Notes under the pieces: model-generated
Databases searched by the model: none
Told to the model about the DNA's origin: nothing
Seen by the model: the letters and a program-made list of their open reading frames with translations, nothing else
Assembly: GCA_030323885.1 (NCBI GenBank)
Contig: CM059203.1
Location: forward strand, 5,642,001-5,706,000
Length of the DNA stretch: 64,000 bases
Origin: Branchipolynoe longqiensis
Taxonomy: Eukaryota; Annelida; Polychaeta; Phyllodocida; Polynoidae
Direction of reading: 5' to 3'
Translations under genes and position numbers: made by a program
Part shown: positions 29,789 through 39,649 of the stretch, in pieces
Layout: every line of letters begins with the position of its first letter
Position numbering within the stretch: position 1 is the first letter of the stretch

Positions 29789-31952
29789 AATACGTGCTAT
29801 CTACCTCATGTATCCTCCTCTTGGCATCCTGCTCATTCCAGCGACTCAACGCATCACAAAATACATTCTCCCCAGTCGGTATATGCACAGCCGATAAGGT
29901 AAAATTATACTGAACCGATAGCCAAAACAGACGACGGATGTAATACATTACTCCCACTGACTTAGATCTCCCCGTACAAATAGCCGCTTGAACAGTGGTG
30001 TTATCTGTTACTACTAGGATCTGACTATTCCTCCATCTATCTGCCCAAGCTGAAGCCGCAGCATAAACTCCCCACATCTCCTTCACATTTATATGTGCTC
30101 CGGACGAACAGCTATCAACAGGGAAATAATGGTGACCCACCTCCCTCTCCAAGTCATGCTCTGCTCTCTTTTCGAACGTCCCAATTATCCAATCTTCCTG
30201 ATAGATTGCTCCAAACCCCCATAACGATGCATCGGTGTAAACTGACTGCACTGCAGCAAATTTACCAAGTATTGCAGCTGTTCCGTTGAATCTACCTGCA
30301 AAATCTAGCCACCATTTGACGTCCTCCCTGAACCCGCTGCTCAACCGAGCCTTATAGTGGGCAGATCGTAGTTTAGCAATCATGTCGTAAATTCGACGAG
30401 TGAAAGTTCTGCCACCCCGAACCACTTTCGCACAATGGGCTAACAAACCACCCAAACGCTCTAACTCCTTCCTAGACGCTCTCCTACGATCAACAAAACT
30501 ATCTAGTGTTCTAATCAACTTTACCAATTTATCAGCCGGGAGACACATTTCCATCCTGATCGTATCGATCATAATCCCCAAAAACCTAATATTAGTTGAA
30601 GGCGTCACCACCTTCGGGAAACTTATGAAAAACCCCAACCTCCGCAACAGACATAGGACAGTAAACTGATCTCTACACGCCTCAGCTAGCGAAGAAGCAA
30701 TGACACAAAAATCATCCAAATAATTCACTACTCGTTCAGCCCCCTCACGTAATGCGCACCTAACAACGAAGTCTGACAGCTTCGAGAATATATATGGGCT
30801 TGATGATAGCCCCATACACAACCGATTATCCTCAAAATAGGTATAATCGCTGTCACCATCAAAACACCACTTAATACCCTGTCGTTTCCTGTCCCGCTGA
30901 TGAATGGGAACCGCCCTATATGCATCCTTTATATCTAAAATGGCAAGGTGGTCCCCCTGATGCATCAAATCAACGACATCATCAACTCCATTATAATTAA
31001 ATGTTACACAGCAGTCGTCAGTACATTCATTCACCGACTCACCGTCGGGTTTACTGCAATCTACCACGCACCGTCCACCGCCCCCATCCTTGGGTACCAC
31101 AAACACGTCGTGAATACACGTAGGCTTATCTACAACTACCGAAATGACACCAGACTCAACTTCGGCTAACAATTTCTTGCTAATTATAGCTCTATCTTTC
31201 TTCGATTTACCCCTTCTACCTGCTGGCTCATAGGCAAGATCACAAGAGCTATTTATTACAGAGAATCCAAACACTACTCCGTTCACTAAAAATCTCCAAT
31301 CCGGATCAGTGTCCCCCCGCAGAAACAATTCTGAAAAAAAACGGCAAGGTTTCAACTGTGATACACGACCAGCTATCAGGTGAACACATGAACAAACACC
31401 ATTCACACAATCAAGCTTAACGTTAAACGTACATGATGGGCCTCCAAGCTCCTGATACAAAGTCACCTCCCAACCACCACCAACAACAATGTCAGTTACT
31501 ATCAGTAATTCCTTATTTGAATCTGACAAATTGATCCAATTATGCAAACGTATTTCGTTAGTAAACAAATAACTAACAGTCTCGGAAAGTCCATCGAGGG
31601 CAACACCAAAGTCACTTGCGCGATCACTATCAACCGACGACTCCTTAGGAATGCTAACACCGCCCAGCACCCCCTCACTCCCAAACAATTCGGCAATCAC
31701 ATCCACGTCACATGCCGGGACATCACAGCTTGTGGAATCAATTACATCACAATCTATACCATCAACACCACCAACACCCTTATTGGCGCTCGCTGGGCAG
31801 ACACCGGCTGGGACGACCCAATTATCAGGGCCATTTATCCCACTTGAGTCGACCGGTCCCAACGACCCAGCTGATCCAGGCACCGCCGGCAGTCGAGCCG
31901 GCTGAGCATTGGCGCCCTCTGGTGCTACTTGACAAATCCCTTTCAGATGTCG
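29760..31952 (-). CDS. Reverse transcriptase-RNase H of the Ngaro-like element
   Basis: This enzyme copies the element RNA and degrades it. The frame is open from the codon after the TGA at 31953-31955 to the TAG at 29760-29762. Numbering residues from the GTG at 31883: RT motif A is LDIKDAYRAV (Asp near 317) and the active site is YLDDF (388-392). RNase H shows VYTDASLWGFG (Asp 551), INVKEMWGV (Glu near 602), VTDNTT (Asp near 627) and FCDALSRW (Asp near 677), the full DEDD set. No Met codon occurs before about residue 308, so translation cannot start normally in this frame. The N-terminal 200 residues are not recognised. No methyltransferase domain follows, and the frame ends soon after RNase H. 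All catalytic residues are intact. Confidence 0.92.
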   Translation of the reverse strand, partial: RHLKGICQVAPEGANAQPARLPAVPGSAGSLGPVDSSGINGPDNWVVPAGVCPASANKGVGGVDGIDCDVIDSTSCDVPACDVDVIAELFGSEGVLGGVSIPKESSVDSDRASDFGVALDGLSETVSYLFTNEIRLHNWINLSDSNKELLIVTDIVVGGGWEVTLYQELGGPSCTFNVKLDCVNGVCSCVHLIAGRVSQLKPCRFFSELFLRGDTDPDWRFLVNGVVFGFSVINSSCDLAYEPAGRRGKSKKDRAIISKKLLAEVESGVISVVVDKPTCIHDVFVVPKDGGGGRCVVDCSKPDGESVNECTDDCCVTFNYNGVDDVVDLMHQGDHLAILDIKDAYRAVPIHQRDRKRQGIKWCFDGDSDYTYFEDNRLCMGLSSSPYIFSKLSDFVVRCALREGAERVVNYLDDFCVIASSLAEACRDQFTVLCLLRRLGFFISFPKVVTPSTNIRFLGIMIDTIRMEMCLPADKLVKLIRTLDSFVDRRRASRKELERLGGLLAHCAKVVRGGRTFTRRIYDMIAKLRSAHYKARLSSGFREDVKWWLDFAGRFNGTAAILGKFAAVQSVYTDASLWGFGAIYQEDWIIGTFEKRAEHDLEREVGHHYFPVDSCSSGAHINVKEMWGVYAAASAWADRWRNSQILVVTDNTTVQAAICTGRSKSVGVMYYIRRLFWLSVQYNFTLSAVHIPTGENVFCDALSRWNEQDAKRRIHEVDSTYCMCCSFVFD

Positions 31953-32956
31953 TCAGTCTTTACATTTCTGTCGGCGATGACCTTTAGAACCGCACTTAGC
32001 ACAAAAATGCAATCCTCCTCTGTCTTCAAACAGCCCGCCTCACTATTCCATCTAAAACATACCCGATTCTCATTAACATGCTTAGCTGTACTGACACGCT
32101 TCCCGGTATAGTCCCCTCGCTGTGATTTCTTAAATTTCATGCTTTGCGGTCCATAATACGATACACTCGTGCCAGTATTTGCCTTTCCAAATGCCGAGAA
32201 GCCGGATAACTCCCCATGTTTCCGAATTGCTCTGTCATACTCAATATGTGCGACATCCGTAAAATCATTAGTCATTGCTCGCAAACTAATAAAGCCAATA
32301 TGCTCAAGAAGAGCTCGGTGGTCTGCAACTGTCATACATTCTATATTCAATGCCCATTTGGCAGTGCCGTGAATAAGCTCATGCGGGTTCAAATTTCGCA
32401 CCTTCTTTTCCGCAAACGTGAACTTTCTCAACGACCACTTACCCTTGCGCCGCCTAGAGGAACTGCCACTCCGAGAGCTTGAACTTGCGTGCCGGTGGCA
32501 CCTCCTCCCACGCGACCGCCTACGTGAGCGGCCATAGGCGGAATGGACAGCACTGCCATCCACGCGCCCCCGCACTTCCTCAGCTCCAGCCTTGAACTCC
32601 TCCTCGTCCACCTCTCGCACCGAAGCCTGCGCTCGTCCCCCTTCAATTAACTCGTCCTCCTTACGCAGTCGCTCCCGCTTCTCTTCCAGCTTTCTCACGC
32701 GCCTCTTCAACTCCATAGCTTCTATATCTCTCATGGCATTGCGCTCGCGCTCCTCCAGCCCCATGGCCAATACTTCCGACACAAGCGCCCCAGCTCCACC
32801 CTCCTCGTCCTTCACCGCCTTAGAAGCCATTTTCCGACCTGTTGTCTGCCTGGTCGTCCTCCCTTGGCTCACCCCCTCCTTATCCCTATTACTACTAGCA
32901 CACCTCTCCGCCTCACGTGTGCTGTGTGTTACACCACAGTCAAAACAGAAAGGCAT
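31943..32956 (-). CDS. gag-like ORF of the Ngaro-like element
   Basis: The structural protein of the element. The first ATG is at 32956; the frame is open a little further upstream without an ATG. Features in order: a CxxC (FCFDCG) near the start, a charged coiled-coil-like segment (RRVRKLEEKRERLRKEDELI, about residues 75-115), an Arg/Ser-rich stretch, a conserved-looking region around FAEKKVRNLNPHELIHG, and CFRWNSEAGC near the end. A CX2CX4HX4C zinc knuckle (CAKCGSKGHRRQKC) is present but lies in the -1 frame, starting at the T5 run (32003-32007). That frame ends at TGA 31953-31955. Either a one-base loss in the T run or a frameshift separates the knuckle from the main frame. Confidence 0.8.
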   Translation of the reverse strand: MPFCFDCGVTHSTREAERCASSNRDKEGVSQGRTTRQTTGRKMASKAVKDEEGGAGALVSEVLAMGLEERERNAMRDIEAMELKRRVRKLEEKRERLRKEDELIEGGRAQASVREVDEEEFKAGAEEVRGRVDGSAVHSAYGRSRRRSRGRRCHRHASSSSRSGSSSRRRKGKWSLRKFTFAEKKVRNLNPHELIHGTAKWALNIECMTVADHRALLEHIGFISLRAMTNDFTDVAHIEYDRAIRKHGELSGFSAFGKANTGTSVSYYGPQSMKFKKSQRGDYTGKRVSTAKHVNENRVCFRWNSEAGCLKTEEDCIFVLSAVLKVIADRNVKTDDI

Positions 32957-33065
32957 AGCCAACAACCGACAACTGAACAGGCGAACCAAGTTCGAACGCA
33001 ACCATGCGTACTAACAAAGGCACGGCAGGCACGGCAGACACACCGCACTGCACTGCACCGCGCTG

Positions 33066-33288
33066 AAGGAAAATTATGAAGAGTGGGACGATTCAAACGC
33101 CCAGCAGCTGCTTATATAGGCCTGCGCAGGACCGCAGCACATGAAGCAGCACAGCTCTGCAGCACAAGGAGCAGTATCTAGAACATACAAATTCAAGAAA
33201 ACCGATCAAATAGCAATAGTCAATATTAAATAAGAAACAAGTGTATTTTCCGCTGCCTATAGATGTATAACGTTTTATACGTTCTATA
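33066..33288 (-). repeat. Split direct repeat A1 (5' end of the Ngaro-like element)
   Basis: It matches A2 closely. Its outer end (complement TATAGAACGTATAAAACG) abuts a TA microsatellite. Confidence 0.9.
33111..33118 (-). promoter_or_regulatory. TATA-like motif in A1
   Basis: TATATAAG on the minus strand lies about 155 bases upstream of the gag ATG. The same motif is in A2. A role as the element promoter is inference. Confidence 0.4.
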
Positions 33289-33689
33289 ATATATATATAC
33301 ATATATATATATATACGTAGGGTTACCACTAATGACAATGACAAACTAGTGTGGGTAATACTAATACGGTTTATTGAGGATAATGAGATTATCATATTTG
33401 GTTAGGCCAAAACCGCCCAACCGAAAATAATAAAAGAACAAATTTGCAGTTCAGTCAATGCGTGACAATGAGGAGAGGCGGTCTCGAGACCGATAGACCC
33501 CTTATACACAGCGCTCCAAGCGCAACTGGAATAAGAATGGACACTACTAGTCTGGTTCAGCTTTTTGCGGCGACGCATCGCCGACGAGCGTTGGGCTCTA
33601 CCTAAGAAGTGACACCCTGAATAATGCATTCCGTAACATATACGAGTATATATCGGGTATATATTTATAAAAATATATATATATATAAA
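33289..33689. other. Unassigned stretch
   Basis: A TA tract at each end and about 330 bases of unrecognised complex sequence between. No supportable gene. Confidence 0.4.
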
Positions 33690-33995
33690 TGTATATATCA
33701 TCATCATGCTGTCGGTCATGATGCGACAAAGACTGCTTTCATTACTTGACTACCGCTCTCCATTTAGCTCTCTGCTGTGAGAGTGATGTCCATGAGTCGG
33801 TCTTAATGTCTCTCAGCTTCAGGTTTCTCTTGATGGTATCCTTGAACCGGAGACGAGGGCACCCTCTCTTTCTGTAACCATAAGACAGTTGAGAGTAGAG
33901 GATCTGCTTTGGTAGCCTGTCTGATGACATCCTCATGCGGTGTCCAGTCCACCGGAGATTCTTCTTGATCAGAAGATCTTCCATAGAGGGCAGCC

Positions 33996-33996
<1 letters not shown>
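33690..33996 (-). mobile_element. LINE 3' end, same family as 14170-14460
   Basis: The minus-strand frame reads NLRWTGHRMRMSSDRLPKQI and ends KWRAVVK plus a stop. It is followed by GACAGCATGATGATG and a TATA tract. It is 5'-truncated. Confidence 0.75.
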
Positions 33997-34040
<44 letters not shown>

Positions 34041-34380
34041 TATAATAGTTGACCTACATAATGAATAAGAGAAAGACATGACAGTTTTCGGCAGTAAATG
34101 AATGATCGAGCGGTGGGAGGTAGCACCATCATCGGAGCTGAGGTTGAGTAGGTTGGAGCAGTCGGTGACTAGCCCCAGGCTCCATCACCCGATCACTGGC
34201 GGGTGGAGCTGAGGAGCGAGCATGGAATTCCAAGTTATTCTACTCATATTATTCTTATACAGCATATATATAGTGATTTGTAAGCATTATACAATTATAC
34301 TTAATCGGACGCTTTCCACATTTGCTTATATTATTCTCCACCGTCAGTCATCTACTGCAGGGTTCGTATTGTTGGTCATC
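33997..34380. other. TA microsatellite and unassigned sequence
   Basis: (TA)n at 33998-34042, then about 340 bases in which I recognise nothing. Confidence 0.45.
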
Positions 34381-34383
34381 GAC

Positions 34384-34965
34384 TTCCACCCTCTGACAAC
34401 TCTCCACCCTCCCCTCTCCTCTCTCCTCCCCTCTCCTCCCCTCTCTTCTCCTCTCCTCACCTCTTTTGTCCTCCTGTCTCCTCTCGTCCTTCTCCTCACC
34501 TCGCCTCCCCTCTCTGCCCTCTCCTCCCCTCTCCTCTCTCCTCCCCTCTCCTCTCCTCCCCTCTCCTCCCCTCTCCTCACCTCGCCTCCCTCTCCTCCCT
34601 CTCCTCCCTCTCCTCCTCTCTCCTCCCTCCTCCGCCCTCTCCTCCCCTCTGCCCCTCCTCCCTCTCCTCCCCTCTCCTCCCTCCCTCCCCTCTCACTTCC
34701 CCCCTACTCCCTTCCTCTCCTACCTCCCCTCCCCTCTCTTCCCTTACCTCTCACCTCCCCTCCCTCCTCTCCTCACTCCCGTTCCTCCCTCCCCTCCCTC
34801 TCCTCTCCCCCCTCCCCCTCTCTCTCCTCCCTCTCCTCTCCCTACTCCTCCCCCCTCCCTACCCTTCTTCCTCTCCTCCTTCCCCTCTCATTTCCTCTCC
34901 TCCCTCCCGTCTCCTGCCCTCTCCTCCCGCCCCTCTTTCTCTCTCCTCCCTTCCCCTCCAAATCA
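34384..34965. repeat. CTCTCCTCCC pyrimidine array
   Basis: About 580 bases of near-pure pyrimidine on the plus strand. Long Ser/Pro/Leu-rich frames here are artefacts. Confidence 0.95.
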
Positions 34966-35093
34966 CCACCGAAATTGTCTGTTTTAAAAACAGAGAGACC
35001 GAGTGCATTCTGGATAGTGATTAGTAGAACGGTACATCATTGAATTGCTTATTGATTAACAAGGCCGACTGGGCATTGAACTCTAGGTTGCTT

Positions 35094-35415
35094 TGTTTGT
35101 TGTTGTTTTACATCCTAGCAATATCTAAGGTCATATCAGGATGCGTACTGACTTGTGACAGTGCACACTCATGGCAACTTTATAATGCTTCCCCACTGGG
35201 AAATCAGGCCACCGGCACCATGAGCTGATATCCCACTCAGTCATATTATCCAGCCACTGAGCTAACCAGTCCTTGCCCTATCCTGTTAATGCTGAGCACC
35301 AGGCTAGGATGTGACAAGTATCAATTTTATAAGTCTTTGGTTTTACTCGACCAGGAACTGAACTCTCAACATTTCGCACGGGAGGCCCGCGCTCTACCGA
35401 TTAGGTCACCATACT
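35094..35415 (-). mobile_element. SINE-A, long type
   Basis: A nearly full copy on the minus strand with a head of the AATCGGTAGAGCGCGGGCC kind and a T-rich plus-strand start at 35094. Confidence 0.85.
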
Positions 35416-35514
35416 AATTCTTTTATAAAACAGTCAGATACTGACTTTTATTGCTTTTCTCACAGTATTGACCGACCTTAGAAATAGCTATGCACATTCC
35501 CACGGCCGTGTTGT

Positions 35515-36935
35515 CATTATACTTGGCAGTGGTTTTATTTGACTTTGCTCTTTTAAACATTATACATGGCAGTGTTTTTATTTTACTTTGTTCTTTTAAA
35601 CATTATACATGGCAGTGTTTTTATTTTACTTTGCTCTTTTAAGCATTATTTATTTTACTTTGTTCTTTTAAACATTATACATGGCAGTGTTTTTATTTTA
35701 CTTTGCTCTTTTAAGCATTATTTATTTGACTTTGCTCTTTTAAACATTATACATGGCAGTGTTTTTATTTGACTTTGCTCTTTTAAACATTATACATGGC
35801 AGTGTTTTTATTTGACTTTGCTCTTTTAAACATTATACATAGCAGTGTTTTTATTTGACTTTGCTCTTTTAAACATTATACATGGCAGTGTTTTTATTTG
35901 ACTTTGCTCTTTTAAACATTATACATAGCAGTGTTTTTATTTGACTTTGCTCTTTTAAACATTATACATGGCAGTGTTTTTATTTGACTTTGCTCTTTTA
36001 AACATTATACATAGCAGTGTTTTTATTTGACTTTGCTCTTTTAAACATTATACATGGCAGTGTTTTTATTTGACTTTGCTCTTTTAAACATTATACATAG
36101 CAGTGTTTTTATTTGACTTTGCTCTTTTAAACATTATACATGGCAGTGTTTTTATTTGACTTTGCTCTTTTAAACATTATACATGGCAGTGTTTTTATTT
36201 GACTTTGCTCTTTTAAAATTATACATGGCAGTGTTTTTATTTGACTTTGCTCTTTTAAACATTATACATGGCTGTGTTTTTATTTGACTTTGCTCTTTTA
36301 AACATTATACATGGCAGTGTTTTTATTTGATTTACTCTTTTAACATTATACTTTTTTATTTTACTTTGCTCTTTTAAACATTATATATGTCAGTGTTTTT
36401 ATTTGACTTTGCTCTTTTAAACATTATACATAGCAGTGTTTTTATATGACTTTGCTCTTTTAAACATTATACATAGCAGTGTTTTTATATGACTTTGCTC
36501 TTTTAAACATTATACATAGCAGTGTTTTTATATGACTTTGCTCTGTTAAACATTACACATGGCAGTGTTTTTATTTGACTTTGCTCTTTTAAACATTATA
36601 CATAGCAGTGTTTTTATTTGACTTTGCTCTTTTAAACATTATACATAGCAGTGTTTTTATTTGACTTTGCTCTTTTAAACATTATACATAGCAGTGTTTT
36701 TATATGACTTTGCTCTTTTAAACATTATACATGGCTGTGTTTTTATTTGACTTTGCTCTTTTAAGCATTACACATGGCAGTGTTCTTATTTGACTTTGCT
36801 CTTTTAAACATTATACATGGCTGTGTTTTTATTTGACTTTGCTCTTTTAAACATTATACATAGCAGTGTTTTTATTTGACTTTGCTCTTTAAACATTATA
36901 CATGGCAGTGTTTTTATTTGACTTTGCTCTTTTAA
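35515..36935. repeat. 43-bp minisatellite, about 33 copies
   Basis: The unit is GCAGTGTTTTTATTTGACTT then TGCTCTTTTAAACATTATACATG. Spacing between GACTTTGCTC copies is 43. Short or partial units occur at 35650 and 36340. Confidence 0.95.
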
Positions 36936-37024
36936 CCATATATTAAAGCTGCATAGTCTGAAGAAAACATCAACTTTTCCAAACCAAGACAATTATCTTG
37001 ATTCGATCCTACATATCTAACTTA

Positions 37025-37689
37025 TGGCCATGTCACACTACAACGTAATGCGCCAGCATAGGGACAACGTGAAAATAAATTGAACACGTCGAAAATCTCG
37101 GCGTAATATTCAAATTCGGGACATCAATGCCACATGGTTGACGTGAGCGTAATGTCGGTATAGCGTCGTACCAATGCGAAGGGTCAAAGTAATTATTTTT
37201 TATGTAAACATGAGGCTTGCGAAACCCCAGTGCGTGACATCAACCTAGCGTGACAGTAGCGGCTGCTTAGCATCGCTTAACATTGTCACGTCTGACACAA
37301 CCGTTTTCCCCAATGTGAGTTGACATCGACCAACCGAGAGGCTGGCGTCAGTCCAACGTGAGCGTAAGGCGCAAAGTCCTCCTCCCTGTATGTCACTATG
37401 ACGTAACGCAATGCTGATCTAACGTACCTGATGCAGCCCTGCCGCACGCCTCATGTTCGCGTAACATGAGTGTAACATCACCCGAATGTCAGAGCATCAT
37501 GTCGAGCTACGTCGAAAGTTTTCAACATGTCCAAAACCTCGACGGGCACTGACATAACTCGACATAACCTGATGTAACTCGACGTCAGTCTAACCTAAGC
37601 ATGACATAACTCAACCTAGCTCAAAGCAATGACGAAACGTCACCTACATCGGCATACGTTCGCTCGTTACGTTGTAGTGTGACAGGGGT
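37025..37689. mobile_element. PIF/Harbinger-like MITE inside element D
   Basis: The ends share TGTCACACTACAACGTAA in inverted orientation (about 25 of 28 bases over the full TIR). TTA lies at the left and TAA at the right. The uninterrupted site is visible at 20410 and 1258 (CTAACTTAGAT, CTAACGTAGAC). The interior is made of ACGTAACTCGACGT-type words. Confidence 0.75.
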
Positions 37690-37709
37690 ATAAGATGCTG
37701 CTGCACTTA

Positions 37710-38063
37710 CCAGACTGGATGGCCGAATGAGTTGAACGTCCGTCTCCTGTTTTGGGAGATCGGGAGATCCGAACCCAGGAGTTTGTGGGTTCAAATCCTG
37801 GTCGAGTCCAACCAATGATTTTAAAAGTTTATTCATGTCACTTCCTAGCCTGGCACGCGGCATTATTAGGATAGGGCAAGGACTGGTTGGCTCAGTGTCA
37901 GGATAATGTGACTGAGCAGGATATCAGGTCATGGTGCTGGCAGCCTGGTTTCCCAGTGGGGCAGCACTATGAAGTCGCCATGAGTGCGCATTGTCACAAG
38001 TCGGTGCCCGTCCTGATATGACCTTAGACATTGCTAGGATGTAAAACAACAATAAACAAACAA
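37710..38063 (+). mobile_element. SINE-A, full-length, with 13-bp TSD
   Basis: The target duplication GCTGCTGCACTTA is exact at 37697-37709 and 38064-38076. The head, duplicated variable region, B box, body and tail are complete. Confidence 0.92.
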
Positions 38064-38551
38064 GCTGCTGCACTTATTAAACATTGAGGGCCAGACTAAT
38101 GAGGTCATGAGATTGACCTAATTGATCAGTGGCCTTTCTACCTAATGTCTGTCTCAAAGTAGGTGTCCAAAGGGATGGGGTAATAAATTCACTGATTATT
38201 CTGTATATGATGTCCCAAGTCATTCGTTAAAGCACCCGTACCTGAGTCGGATATATAGAATCAAATATAAGTAATTGTTTTGGTTTTGAAAAAAATATGT
38301 TTCATCGGACCTTGCAACTTTAAACAAACAAACAAATAAACAAACAAACAAGAATCTCAACTCATCATGATTTTATCACCATGTCTGCATGTCCAGTATT
38401 TGTTAAAGCATTGCAGATAAATAAATAATAAAATGCAAAGTCCGGAAGACCAGTGCTCTGGCGCTGACAAAAGACATTATTCGCTGAATAAAATACATTT
38501 AGTAAAAAAAAAAGAAAAAAAGAAAAGAAAGAGAACCTAGTTACAAGTTAA

Positions 38552-38612
38552 TTCCCGTCCTGATATGACCTTAGATGTTGCTAGGACGTAAAACAACAAC
38601 AAAGAAACAAAC
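38552..38612 (+). mobile_element. SINE-A tail-only copy
   Basis: It starts near CCCGTCCTGATATGACC and ends AACAACAACAAAGAAAC. Confidence 0.7.
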
Positions 38613-38827
38613 AATACAAGTTAATTTGTGGTAATACTATCGGATTTGTTCACTGATTACTTCTGTCAAACCAAGGCATGCGCATTTGCGGAGAAGCTGT
38701 GGCGTAAAAAAAAAAGATTTAAGAAACACTCAAAATGTGTTGAGAGGCAGAGGACCAGAATCAGTTGTAATATTGTAGCAACAACTCACGTTTTTATCAG
38801 AATATGGGTACGAACTTGTGATCCGGA

Positions 38828-38882
38828 TCTGACGGGATGAGCGATTGAGGTGAGCGTCCGTCTCCCGTTTTTGGTAGATCGT
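38828..38882 (+). mobile_element. SINE-A head fragment
   Basis: CTGACGGGATGAGCGATTGA then GTGAGCGTCCGTCTCCCG matches the head. It is cut off by the purine array. Confidence 0.6.
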
Positions 38883-39245
38883 ATGGGAGAAGGGAGGAGA
38901 GAGGAGGGATGGGGAAGGGAGGGGAGGAGAGAGGTGAGGATGGAGGAGAGGGAAGAAGAGGGGAGGAGAGGGGAGGAGGGAGGAAGGAGGAGAGGGGATG
39001 AGAGGGGAGGAGGGGGGAGGAAAGGAGAGGGGAGGATATGGGAGGAGAGGGGAGAGGGGAGGAGAAGGGAGGAGAGAGGAGGAGAGGGGAGAAGATGGAG
39101 GAGAGGGGCGGAGAGGGGAGGAGAAGGGAGGAGAGGAGAGGAGAGGGGAGGAGAGGGGAGGAGAGGAGAGGGGAGGGGAGGGGGGAGAGGGGAGACGGGA
39201 GGAGAGGAGAGCGGAGGAGAGGGAAGAGAGGAGGAGAGGGGAGGT
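38883..39245. repeat. GGAGAGGGGA purine array
   Basis: Near-pure purine on the plus strand, the complement in type of 34384-34965. It runs directly into the GGTGTACACT array. Confidence 0.95.
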
Positions 39246-39465
39246 GTACGCTGGTGTACGCTGATATATGCTGGTGTACACTGGTGTATGATGGTGTACA
39301 CTGGTGTATGCTGGTGTATGCTGGTGTACACTGATGTACGCGGGTGTATGCTGATGTACGCGGGTGTACACTGGTGTACGCTGGTGTGCGCTGGTGTACA
39401 CTGGTGTACACTGGTGTACACTGGTGTACACTGGTGTACACTGATGTACACTGAGACAAGATATG
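39245..39465. repeat. GGTGTACACT decamer array
   Basis: About 20 units of CTGGTGTACA, CTGATGTACG and CTGGTGTATG. The unit is partly self-complementary (GTGTACAC). Confidence 0.92.
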
Positions 39466-39559
39466 GGTACGTTATGGGTACGTTTGGCATAACTAGTATT
39501 CGGTAAAGCCCACTGGTGTACACTGAGATAAGTTATGGGTAAGTTTGGCATATATAAGT

Positions 39560-39646
39560 TGTATTTTTTATCACGTTAAAAATTCCGCCGTATGACAGCA
39601 TATGTCGGCATACGCTGACTCAACATGGCATAGTGTGACAGGGCCT
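39560..39646. mobile_element. Right end of a PIF-like MITE
   Basis: TAGTGTGACAGGGCCT then TTA at 39647-39649 is the canonical right terminus. CATATGTCGGCATACGCTG words precede it. No left terminus is found; the purine and decamer arrays may have replaced it. Confidence 0.5.
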
Positions 39647-39649
39647 TTA

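Larger units (their letters stand above)
28320..33288 (-). mobile_element. Ngaro-like tyrosine-recombinase retrotransposon
   Basis: Read on the minus strand: A1 (33288-33066), gag (32956-31953), RT/RNase H (31952-29760), tyrosine recombinase (29767-28751), B1 (about 28740-28655), A2 (28642-28413), B2 (28412-28320 and into the gap). A1-ORFs-B1-A2-B2 is the split direct repeat layout of Ngaro and PAT elements. DIRS proper has inverted repeats, and PAT and DIRS carry a methyltransferase domain that I do not see here. The copy is nearly complete and only lightly damaged, so it looks recent. No target duplication is expected for a recombinase-type insertion. Confidence 0.88.
36953..38325 (+). mobile_element. 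Element D carrying two nested insertions
   Basis: The left end AGCTGCATAGTCTGA (36953) and right end TCATCGGACCTTGCAACTTTAA (in part) bracket element D sequence at 36953-37024, 37690-37709 and 38064-38325. The gaps hold a PIF-like MITE and a SINE-A. Confidence 0.65.

Noticed and set aside
31883..31885. GTG as the real start of the RT protein
   Set aside because: GTG is not a normal eukaryotic start, and the frame is open upstream to the TGA at 31953. The product is more likely continuous with gag or made by readthrough.
32003..32009. Programmed -1 frameshift site in gag
   Set aside because: The T5 run is not in the X XXY YYZ phase relative to the gag frame, so an indel is the simpler reading.
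34222..35043. Ser/Pro/Leu-rich 273-codon frame, and similar frames at 38730-39551
   Set aside because: These are translations of pure pyrimidine or purine arrays.
35515..36935. Regular 43-bp repeats as a CRISPR array
   Set aside because: There are no variable spacers. The whole unit repeats and the genome is eukaryotic. The same holds for 63612-64000.
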